The position numbers and the translations under genes were made by a program. The notes under the pieces are model-generated. The model saw only the letters and a list, made by a program, of their open reading frames with translations, was not told where the DNA came from and searched no databases. DNA of 64,000 nt from Roseitalea sp. MMSF_3546 (GTDB lineage: Bacteria > Pseudomonadota > Alphaproteobacteria > Rhizobiales > Rhizobiaceae): positions 285,382 through 349,381 of the forward strand of contig NZ_JASHKB010000002.1 in assembly GCF_030732865.1 (NCBI RefSeq). The letters are read 5' to 3'. Below are positions 28,895-36,256 of this stretch, one piece after another; within the stretch, counting starts at the first letter, position 1, and each line of letters starts with the position of its first letter.

Positions 28895-28929
28895 TTGACA
28901 GCATATATGCTGTCAACTGCACCGGTCAA
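28895..28929 (-). promoter_or_regulatory. Promoter and 22-bp palindromic operator of the toxin-antitoxin pair
   Basis: 28895-28916 is a perfect 22-bp palindrome (half-site TTGACAGCATA) ending one base before the PIN start codon. On the minus strand TTGACC (28929-28924), 16 bases and TATATG (28907-28902) make a promoter whose -10 lies in the palindrome centre. Transcription should start at or within a base or two of the ATG, giving a leaderless mRNA. Binding by the RHH protein would give autorepression. Confidence 0.78.
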
Positions 28930-29006
28930 CATTTGGCAGCTTGAGATCGGCCCGATAGAATGCGGGCGCCGGAGCGCCCGCTTGATCATTGACGATGTTC
29001 GGGGCC

Positions 29007-30224
29007 CTATTCGGCCGGGACCATCGCGGTGGGGGCCGGCCGGTCCGAGGTGATCAGCTTGCCCGACAGCCGGAAGAAGGTGCGGATGGTCAGAAGCTGG
29101 ATCGCGACCAGCGGCACATAGGCCAGGTACCAGGCCACTGAGAACGGCTCCATCACGCCCAGGCCGACCAGGCCGGGGTTGATGACGAAGTTGGCGAAAA
29201 CGAACAGGGCGACGCCGGGGCAGATCAGCGCGAACGAGCCGGGCGATTTCTCGGGTCCGGAGACATAGGTCTCGAAGTAGCGCGTGCGCTTCATCACGGC
29301 ATAGCCCAGCACGCCGAACAGGAGCTGCACCGCGAACAGGGTGATCAGGAAGGCGAACTTCTCGCCGGCCAGCCATGCGACGCCGAAATTGTGATCGAGC
29401 GCCATGTTCATCCGGTAGAGGGCGATGCCGATGACGGTGATGAAGGGGATGATGATCCACAGGGTCGGCACGGTCTCGGGGTTGGCTTTGTTCTCCAGCA
29501 TCGAGCGGAAGCCCATGAACAGGAACATCAGGCCGAACAGGACGGCCGCCGAGACGAAGAAGGCAGCGCCCGAAAAGCCGATCACCGAGACGACGGGATT
29601 GTGGCTCATCGCGGCTGCGGCCGAAAAGCCGACGCCGACCATGGCGAAGGCGAAGACCGACAGCATCTGCGACAGCGAATTGTTCTTGGCGCAGTCGAAG
29701 CCGCCCTCGACGATCATCTGCGTCATGAAGCCCGAAAACAGGCGCAGCGCGTAGACGCCGATCGCGGCGAAGCCGGCGAGCGCGAAGGGAAACAGCCATT
29801 CGGCGCGTTCCCACAGGCCCGGCACGAAGACCGCGCCGACGATGAAGCCGACATTGATGACCATCGCGTAGGTCAGCGGCACGGCCATGATCGCCGAGCC
29901 GGTGTTGGTGCGGCGCATGGTGATCGCCGCCTCGGTCGGGTGCCAGTCGCGCAGGCGGATAACGTTCCAGATCACGAGCCGCACATGCAGCACCGTGAAG
30001 ACGGCGATGCCGGCCACGGCGATGGCGATCAGCGCGTTCATGGCGAGCGTGCCTTCGGCGAAGGCGGCGGCGAGCGTGGTGAAGGAGGGGATGGGCTGGC
30101 CGGCATGGGGCGTCATCCACATCAGATACATGAAGAACGAAACGGCAAGACCGCCCGCGCCGAGCGCCGCCAGGAAGTAGAGCGGCTGCCAGGCCGGGGC
30201 CGGTTGCGAGGTTGGGTGTGACAT
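29007..30224 (-). CDS. Polytopic membrane protein of uncertain family
   Basis: 405 residues with about ten membrane helices, starting AWQPLYFLAALGAGGLAVSFFMYLMW. The overall pattern recalls the SLAC1/TehA-like (TDT) anion channel class, or TsoY-like proteins, but I cannot decide between them. Cysteines occur in GGFDCAKNN and ALICPGVAL. ATG 30224 has a strong ribosome binding site (GGAGGT). An FNR/FixK-type box lies about 60 bases upstream, with a TATAAA -10 candidate (30265-30260), suggesting expression at low oxygen. Confidence 0.6.
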   Translation of the reverse strand: MSHPTSQPAPAWQPLYFLAALGAGGLAVSFFMYLMWMTPHAGQPIPSFTTLAAAFAEGTLAMNALIAIAVAGIAVFTVLHVRLVIWNVIRLRDWHPTEAAITMRRTNTGSAIMAVPLTYAMVINVGFIVGAVFVPGLWERAEWLFPFALAGFAAIGVYALRLFSGFMTQMIVEGGFDCAKNNSLSQMLSVFAFAMVGVGFSAAAAMSHNPVVSVIGFSGAAFFVSAAVLFGLMFLFMGFRSMLENKANPETVPTLWIIIPFITVIGIALYRMNMALDHNFGVAWLAGEKFAFLITLFAVQLLFGVLGYAVMKRTRYFETYVSGPEKSPGSFALICPGVALFVFANFVINPGLVGLGVMEPFSVAWYLAYVPLVAIQLLTIRTFFRLSGKLITSDRPAPTAMVPAE

Positions 30225-30284
30225 GGGATCGGTGACCTCCGTTGGTATATGAAATATCGTTTATATTCATGATTGCTTATGTAA

Positions 30285-30298
30285 TTGATCCATGTCAA
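30285..30298 (-). promoter_or_regulatory. FNR/FixK-type binding site
   Basis: TTGATCCATGTCAA (plus strand) matches the FixK pattern TTGA-N6-TCAA perfectly and the FNR pattern TTGAT-N4-ATCAA with one mismatch. It lies 19 bases before a TATAAA on the minus strand, near the class II activator position for the membrane protein gene. The surrounding AT-rich stretch (30240-30300) stands out from the GC-rich background. Confidence 0.65.
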
Positions 30299-30416
30299 AC
30301 GCGTTGCCGAACGGGCGCCGCCGCGCCGGCCACCGGCATTGCCGGGCGCGGGCATGGCTGCGTCAGGGGCGAGAATTGCGGTCGGAGCAGCGGCCCAGCA
30401 ATGGTATGGGCGGGCC

Positions 30417-31148
30417 ATGGTGCTGCGCCTTGATTCGACCGATCTGAGGATCGACGACGGTCGGCTCGCCTTCCAGGCGGCCCATCGCGATGCGATCACG
30501 GCGCATTGGGCGCGCGCCAGCGCCGAAAAGCCGCGTCTTTGGAACGGGCCGCAATTCCTCTTTGCCGAGGTTGCGTGCGAGGATGGCGTGCTGCGGGCGC
30601 GGGGCCATCGCACCGATTTCGCCACGTTCCTTTACTGGCGCGCCAACCAGGCCGGCTCGGGTGTCGTCCACATCACCGGGACCTCGCTGCCGGTGACCGC
30701 CGACGGCGCGCTGCTCGCGGTGCGCATGGCCGGACACACGGCCAATGCCGGTCAGCTCTATTTCCCCTCGGGCTCGCTGGACCTGAACGACGTCGCCGCC
30801 GACGGGCGGGTCGACGTGACGGGCAATATCCGGCGCGAACTCGAGGAGGAGACCGGCCTTGCCCCGCCGATCGAGGCGTTCGACGCGGACTATCGGGCGG
30901 TGCGGACCGATACGGTGTGGTTTCTCGCCCGGCGCTGCCGGCTTTCGCTCACATTCGACGAATGCGAGAGGCGGGTGCGCGCGCACCAGGCCAAGACCGG
31001 CGACGACGAGATCGCCGGCACCGTCGCCATCCGCACGAGGTCGGAGGCGGACGCGCTCAAGCCGCATGCGCGCGCGCTGGCGCTGTGGCACTTCTCGGAC
31101 AATGCGGGCGCGCGCGCGATGGGCGCGGGACCGCCAGGGCGCGCTTGA
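30417..31148 (+). CDS. Nudix hydrolase-like protein
   Basis: 243 residues from ATG 30417. The Nudix region reads YFPSGSLDLNDVAADGRVDVTGNIRRELEEETGL: the catalytic RELEEETGL end is intact, but the upstream part is longer and lacks the usual Glu of GX5EX7. It should hydrolyse a nucleoside-diphosphate-linked compound, with altered geometry or metal binding. The substrate is unknown. PhzF and PfpI genes follow on the same strand after 121 and 58 bases. Confidence 0.75.
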   Translation: MVLRLDSTDLRIDDGRLAFQAAHRDAITAHWARASAEKPRLWNGPQFLFAEVACEDGVLRARGHRTDFATFLYWRANQAGSGVVHITGTSLPVTADGALLAVRMAGHTANAGQLYFPSGSLDLNDVAADGRVDVTGNIRRELEEETGLAPPIEAFDADYRAVRTDTVWFLARRCRLSLTFDECERRVRAHQAKTGDDEIAGTVAIRTRSEADALKPHARALALWHFSDNAGARAMGAGPPGRA

Positions 31149-31269
31149 AACGGTCTTGCGCCGGCAATACCGTGGCACGGCGTGCCGGCCCCATGTGCCC
31201 GCCGCGGGTGCGATGCGTCTGCATTGGGGGCTTGTGCCGTCGGGGGCGGCTGGCGCATAAGCGTCGGCC

Positions 31270-32172
31270 ATGTCCCATGCCTATGCGATCTACGACGTTT
31301 TCACCCAGACGGCTTTTGCCGGCAATCCGCTGGCGGTCGTCTTCGACGCCGAAGGGCTGGACGATGCGGCGATGGGACGGATCGCGCGCGAATTCAACCT
31401 GTCCGAGACGATCTTCCTGATGCCGCCGGCAAATCCCGCGCACAGCTGTGCCGCGCGCATCTTCATGCCGGCCGGTGAATTGCCGTTTGCCGGCCACCCG
31501 ACGGTGGGCGGGGCGATCGCGCTGAGCGAACGCGATGGCGGGCCGATGGACCGGCTGATGGTGATCGAGGAGGCGATCGGTCCGGTGCGCGTGGCGCTGC
31601 ATGGCGGTGCCGTGCCCTATGCCGAATTCGACCTGCCGCGCCTGCCGGAAGCGCAAACGCCGGTGCTCGACACCGGCGCCGTGGCGGCAGCGCTCGGCCT
31701 TGCGCCAAGCGAGATCGGTTTCGAGAACCACGTGATCAGCCAATGGGATGCCGGCGTGCCGTATCTGTGCGTGCCGGTGGCCAATCGCGAGGCGATCGCC
31801 AGGGCGCGCTTCGACGAAGCGGCGTGGCTGGCGCATTTTGACGGGTTCGACCCGCTCGACGTGCTGTGCCCCTACCTCTACTGCCGGCAGAGCGTGGGCC
31901 ACGACAGTGCGTTCAGCGTGCGCATGTTCGGACCCCATCACGGCATTGCCGAAGACCCGGCGACGGGTTCGGCCGCCGCCGCCTTTGCCGGCGCCATCGA
32001 GCGCTTTGACGGGCTGGCCGAGGGGCCGAACGCCTGGTGGATCGAGCAGGGCATCGACATGGGGCGGCCGTCCAGGATCAGGCTCGAGGCGACCGGCCGC
32101 AACGGGACGATGGATGCGGCGCGCATTGGCGGCCATGCGGTCAAGGTCGCCGAGGGGCGCTTGCTGATGTGA
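31270..32172 (+). CDS. PhzF family isomerase/epimerase
   Basis: 300 residues starting YAIYDVFTQTAFAGNPLAVV. Family motifs are NLSETIFL (the conserved Glu), GELPFAGHPTVGGAIAL and, near the C-terminus, EDPATGSAAAAFAG. PhzF-like enzymes catalyse proton shifts without cofactors. No phenazine genes are nearby, so the reaction is unknown. Confidence 0.9.
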   Translation: MSHAYAIYDVFTQTAFAGNPLAVVFDAEGLDDAAMGRIAREFNLSETIFLMPPANPAHSCAARIFMPAGELPFAGHPTVGGAIALSERDGGPMDRLMVIEEAIGPVRVALHGGAVPYAEFDLPRLPEAQTPVLDTGAVAAALGLAPSEIGFENHVISQWDAGVPYLCVPVANREAIARARFDEAAWLAHFDGFDPLDVLCPYLYCRQSVGHDSAFSVRMFGPHHGIAEDPATGSAAAAFAGAIERFDGLAEGPNAWWIEQGIDMGRPSRIRLEATGRNGTMDAARIGGHAVKVAEGRLLM

Positions 32173-32230
32173 GCGTGGAACCCATGCCGCCCGCCGCCGT
32201 TGCCCGCAAAGGCAACCCGGAGGACCCGGC

Positions 32231-32797
32231 ATGGCTTCCATCACCGATGCAAAGATCGTCATCGTCGCCACACACGGCTTCGAGAAATCCGAGCTGTTCG
32301 TGCCGCTTCGGACGCTGCGCGAGAAAGGCGCGACCGTGGATGTCGCCTCGCCGCAGAGCGGAGCGATCCGCAGTTGGGACAAGGACGACTGGGGCGAAAC
32401 CGTCGCTGTCGACAAGACGACCGAGCAGATCGACACCGACGCCTATGACGCGCTGGTCCTGCCCGGCGGGCAGATCAATCCCGACCTGCTGCGCGTGGAC
32501 GCGGCGGTGATGCGCCTGGTCGGCGCCTTCATCGGCTCGGGCAAGCCGGTCGCGGCGATCTGTCATGCGCCCTGGCTGCTGGCCGAAGCCGGCGCCGTGC
32601 GCGGGCGCGGGCTGACATCTTACCATTCGATCCGGACCGACATGGTCAATGCCGGCGCCGACTGGCGGGATGAACCCGTCGTCGTCGACGACGCGATCAT
32701 AACCTCGCGCAATCCGGGCGACCTCGACGCCTTTGTCGCAACGATCGTGCGGGCGATCGAGGAGGAATGGCACGCCGAACGCACACGCGCGGCCTGA
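32231..32797 (+). CDS. DJ-1/PfpI family protein (type 1 glutamine amidotransferase-like)
   Basis: 188 residues; ATG follows a clear GGAGG. The nucleophile elbow is AAICHAPWLLAEAG with Cys about 116, after YDALVLPGGQINPD. YHSIRTDMVNAGADW is typical of the YhbO/PfpI group, described as stress chaperones, deglycases or proteases. The exact activity is unsettled. It is followed by tRNA-Lys. Confidence 0.9.
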   Translation: MASITDAKIVIVATHGFEKSELFVPLRTLREKGATVDVASPQSGAIRSWDKDDWGETVAVDKTTEQIDTDAYDALVLPGGQINPDLLRVDAAVMRLVGAFIGSGKPVAAICHAPWLLAEAGAVRGRGLTSYHSIRTDMVNAGADWRDEPVVVDDAIITSRNPGDLDAFVATIVRAIEEEWHAERTRAA

Positions 32798-32914
32798 CAA
32801 TCGCGCACCGGGTCGCCGGTTAAGGACGGTCGCCGCAGGGCCGTCGCGATCGCTGCAAGGGCCTCATCGTCCGCCTTTACACGGCCCGATGCCCGGCCTA
32901 GATAAGCATGGGCC

Positions 32915-32990
<76 letters not shown>

Positions 32991-33115
32991 AGGATTCCAG
33001 GCACTTGGCCGTGTCGGACCCCGCCGCCGTCCAGGCTTGTCGCGGCCCGGCCATCGGTTTCGGCCATGTCCCCGCCGGCCCAAGGTCGCGCTGTGCGGCT
33101 CCCCGGCCCGCACGG

Positions 33116-33958
33116 TCACTCGGTCCGGCCGGCCAGGCTCTCGACCAGCGATTGGCGCATCTTGAGGTGCTCGCTCGCTTCAACGATGACGCTGTCGTCC
33201 AGTGACGGCGGGGACAGATCGACCCCGCGCGACAGGCGTTTGGCGATCGTCTTCATGGCCGCAATGCGCGCGTACTTCTTGTCATTGGCCGGGATCAGCG
33301 TCCAGGGCGCCCCTTTGGTCGACGTTCGCTCGAACATCTCATTGATCGCCAATGCGTAGTCATCCCACCGCCTGCGGTTCCTGAAGTCCTCGAAGGAAAG
33401 CTTCCATCGTTTCATCGGGTTGCGCAAGCGCTCCTCGAACCGGGACAGCTGCTCTTCCGGCGTGATGTGGAAGAAGAGCTTGACGAGGCGTACGCCATCA
33501 TCGGAAATCATGCGTTCGAACTCGTTGATCTCCCGATACGCCGCGCGCCAGCGCGGTTCGGGTGCATAACCCTCCACGCGCTCGACCAGTACCCGTCCAT
33601 ACCATGATCGATCGAACGCGGTGATGGCCCCTCGGGGCGGCAACCGTTCCATGAAGCGCAGCAGGAAATGCCTTTGCATGTAGTAGTCCCGCGGCGCTCC
33701 TATCGGCCAGACCTTGAAGCTGCGCGGATCGAGCGCCGCCGATATCCGGCGTATCGCGCCGCCCTTGCCGGCGGCATCCCATCCTTCGAAGACGATGACC
33801 GCCGATCGCCCTTGGAAGAGGTAGGCCTGCTGGATCTGGGCAAGTTTGTGCTGAAGGGCGGCAAGCCTCTTGTCATACTTCCGGCTCCCAAGAGCCAACG
33901 ACAGATCCGCATCGTCAAGACGCGGGCGCGCGCCCGATCTGGTCGTGTTCAACGTCAA
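33116..33958 (-). CDS. Polyphosphate kinase 2 family protein
   Basis: 280 residues. PPK2 moves phosphate between polyphosphate and nucleoside phosphates. Walker A is VIVFEGWDAAGKGGAIRRI. The Walker B/lid region is ITAFDRSWYGRVLVERVEG, and RRRWDDYALAINEMFERTST is conserved at the C-terminal side. This is a single-domain enzyme; class I versus II or III cannot be settled by eye. The start ATG at 33956-33958 agrees with the family length. Confidence 0.92.
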   Translation of the reverse strand: MTLNTTRSGARPRLDDADLSLALGSRKYDKRLAALQHKLAQIQQAYLFQGRSAVIVFEGWDAAGKGGAIRRISAALDPRSFKVWPIGAPRDYYMQRHFLLRFMERLPPRGAITAFDRSWYGRVLVERVEGYAPEPRWRAAYREINEFERMISDDGVRLVKLFFHITPEEQLSRFEERLRNPMKRWKLSFEDFRNRRRWDDYALAINEMFERTSTKGAPWTLIPANDKKYARIAAMKTIAKRLSRGVDLSPPSLDDSVIVEASEHLKMRQSLVESLAGRTE

Positions 33959-34349
33959 CCCTCGCGACAGGCCATCCGGCTGGTTGCATGCATGACTACT
34001 CCCTCATCGGCGTCGGCGGCAACCGGCAAAGGTGATTGGCTCGCCCGCCAGCAGGACAGCCCCCCTCGTTTCTCTCCGGCAAACGCATGACGTCACGGTG
34101 TGCCGGCGGCCGCCCTCACGCCATGCGGCAGGCGGCGGAGCAGGCGGTCGCGGCCACGGTGCGGCTCCGGGCCTTGCTTCCCGCCGTCACCGAAACGCTT
34201 GCGCATATGCGGCCACCGGTGCCCGCGTCCGGCGCTTTTCATCGCCGCCGACTTGGCCCATAGTCCAGGGATCGCGGCCGCCATGGGCGGCTTGCAGGTT
34301 GATTCAACGATAGGCGGCAAGTCCCTGTTTCGCATGAGTTTGGTCCTCC
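33959..34349. other. Intergenic gap, no gene seen
   Basis: This 391-base stretch separates the divergent ppk2 and guanine deaminase genes. Short open frames exist on both strands but have no recognisable sequence or ribosome binding site, and I see no RNA gene or clear promoter. Confidence 0.5.
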
Positions 34350-35660
34350 ATGGCTGAGGCGGTGACGGTTCTGCGCGGGCGGCTGTTGTGGTTCGCCCGC
34401 GAGCCCGAGGGCGCCGACGATGCGGCCGCCTATCGCTATGTCGAAGATGGCGGGCTTGTCTTCGCGGACGGGCTCATCGCCTGGGCCGGAGACTGGTCCG
34501 ACCTGCCCCTCGCCTGGCGCGGAACCGATCATGCCGACCACCGGCCGCATCTGATCATGCCGGGCTTCATCGATCCGCACATCCATTTCCCGCAGGGGCA
34601 GGTGGTCGCCTCCTATGCCGGCTCGCTGCTTGAATGGCTGAACGGTTACACATTCGTCGAGGAGCAGAAATACGCCGATCCGGCCCATGCGGCGGCGATG
34701 GCGACGGCGTTCTGCGACATGCTCCTCGCCCATGGCACGACGAGCGCGGTCGCCTTCGGCTCGGTGCACAGGGCTGCGGCGGAGGCGCTTTTCGCCGAGG
34801 CCGAGCGCCGGTCCATGCGGATCGTCGCCGGCAAGGTGATGATGGACCGCAACGCGCCCGAGGCGCTCACCGATACCGCCCAGAGCGGCTATGACGACAC
34901 GAACGCGCTGATCGCGCGCTGGCACGGGCGCGGGCGGCTCGGTGTCGCGATCACGCCGCGCTTTGCGCTGACCTCGACCGAGGCGCAACTGGAGGCGGCC
35001 GGCGCGCTGCTCGCCGCGCATCCCGACTGCCTGATGCAGACCCATCTGAGCGAGAACACCGCCGAGATCGAGACCGTGGCGGGCCTGTTCCCCTGGGCGC
35101 GCGACTACACCGATGTCTATGACCGGTTCGGGCTTCTGTCCCCGCGCAGCCTGTTGGGCCACTGCATCCATCTTGGCGGGCGCGAACGGGCCCGGCTGGC
35201 CGAGACGCGGTCGGTCGCCGTGTTCTGCCCCACCTCGAACCTGTTCCTTGGCAGCGGGCATTTCGATCTTGCCGCGGCGAAGGCGGCCGGCATGCGCCAC
35301 GCCGTCGCCACCGATATCGGCGGCGGCACGTCCTGGTCGATGCTGCGGACGCTGGACGAGGGCTACAAGGTGCTCAACATGCAGCACCAGCGCTATCACC
35401 CGCTGCGTTCGTTTCATCAGGCAACGCTCGGCAATGCGCAGGCGATCGGCATGGCGGGCAGGATCGGCACGCTGGCCGCGGGCAGCGAAGCCGATGTCAT
35501 CGTGCTCGATGCCGCCGCCACGCCGGCGATGGCGCTGCGCATGCAGACCGTCGAAACGCTCGCCGAGGAACTGTTCGTGTTGCAGACGCTGGGCGACGAC
35601 CGCGCCGTGGCGGCGTGCTACGTTTCCGGCTCGCCGGCCCGGGGCGGAACGATCCGGTAG
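34350..35660 (+). CDS. guaD: Guanine deaminase
   Basis: Converts guanine to xanthine. 436 residues of the amidohydrolase superfamily. Metal ligands lie in GFIDPHIHFPQ (HxH), QTHLSEN, LGHCIHL and VATDIGGGTSWSML (Asp). HGTTSAVAFGS and FCPTSNLFLGSG are typical of GuaD. The 3' end overlaps the convergent soxG by 43 bases. Confidence 0.94.
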   Translation: MAEAVTVLRGRLLWFAREPEGADDAAAYRYVEDGGLVFADGLIAWAGDWSDLPLAWRGTDHADHRPHLIMPGFIDPHIHFPQGQVVASYAGSLLEWLNGYTFVEEQKYADPAHAAAMATAFCDMLLAHGTTSAVAFGSVHRAAAEALFAEAERRSMRIVAGKVMMDRNAPEALTDTAQSGYDDTNALIARWHGRGRLGVAITPRFALTSTEAQLEAAGALLAAHPDCLMQTHLSENTAEIETVAGLFPWARDYTDVYDRFGLLSPRSLLGHCIHLGGRERARLAETRSVAVFCPTSNLFLGSGHFDLAAAKAAGMRHAVATDIGGGTSWSMLRTLDEGYKVLNMQHQRYHPLRSFHQATLGNAQAIGMAGRIGTLAAGSEADVIVLDAAATPAMALRMQTVETLAEELFVLQTLGDDRAVAACYVSGSPARGGTIR

Positions 35661-36256
35661 CCGAACTCCTCGCTCGCCCGCGTCAGCGCGTGGAAGAAGG
35701 TGCGCGCATAGGAGCGGAAAACCAGCAGGTCGAACGTCTGCGCGTCGACGCGCTGGATCTGCGCGAGAACCGCGTGATGGCTGGTCGCAAGGCCCTTGGC
35801 GACCGGAAACGCCTTTTCGGCGAAATCGATGGCGAACAGCTTGGCAAGCACCGACGTGCCCGCCTCGCCGGCGATGCGCAGGCAGGTGCGGCCATGGGCG
35901 AGGTCGACCACGGTGGCGTTGGCGCTCACCGCGCGCGTCAGCCTTTCGGCGAGGCTCGGGTCCTCGGCGATCACGGTCCAGCGGCCCGGGGCGTGCTGAA
36001 AGCCCTGCGCGGCCTCGCCGACCGCATCGCGGCGCTTGGTCACGGCAAGGCCGGTGGCGCGCTTGATGGCGTTCGCCGTCTTGGTCTCAAGGCCCGGCCA
36101 GGCGCACACGTCGCAGATGGCAAGGCCGAAGCGCTCGCTCAGCGCGACCTGCGCGCCGATGGCCAGATTGCCGTATTCGCCCGGCAGCAGCGCGTCGGCG
36201 ATGGGCGACTGGGCGGTCGCGGCCATGACCGGGGTCGATATGAAGGGCTCAGCCAT
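35618..36256 (-). CDS. soxG: Sarcosine oxidase, gamma subunit
   Basis: Smallest folded subunit of heterotetrameric sarcosine oxidase. 212 residues from ATG 36256; the start overlaps soxA by 8 bases. The sequence (ALSERFGLAICDVCAWPGL, DLAHGRTCLRIAG, YARTFFHALTRASEEFGY) fits the SoxG family, a GcvT-like fold. It is the last gene of soxB-D-A-G and overlaps the end of guaD on the other strand. Confidence 0.9.
   Translation of the reverse strand: MAEPFISTPVMAATAQSPIADALLPGEYGNLAIGAQVALSERFGLAICDVCAWPGLETKTANAIKRATGLAVTKRRDAVGEAAQGFQHAPGRWTVIAEDPSLAERLTRAVSANATVVDLAHGRTCLRIAGEAGTSVLAKLFAIDFAEKAFPVAKGLATSHHAVLAQIQRVDAQTFDLLVFRSYARTFFHALTRASEEFGYRIVPPRAGEPET

Noticed and set aside
28895..28929. The 22-bp palindrome as a rho-independent terminator
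   Set aside because: It sits before the PIN start codon, has no loop or T run and contains the -10 element, so an operator fits better.
33959..34349. Possible small genes in the ppk2-guaD gap
   Set aside because: Open frames up to about 90 codons exist on both strands, but none has a ribosome binding site or recognisable sequence.
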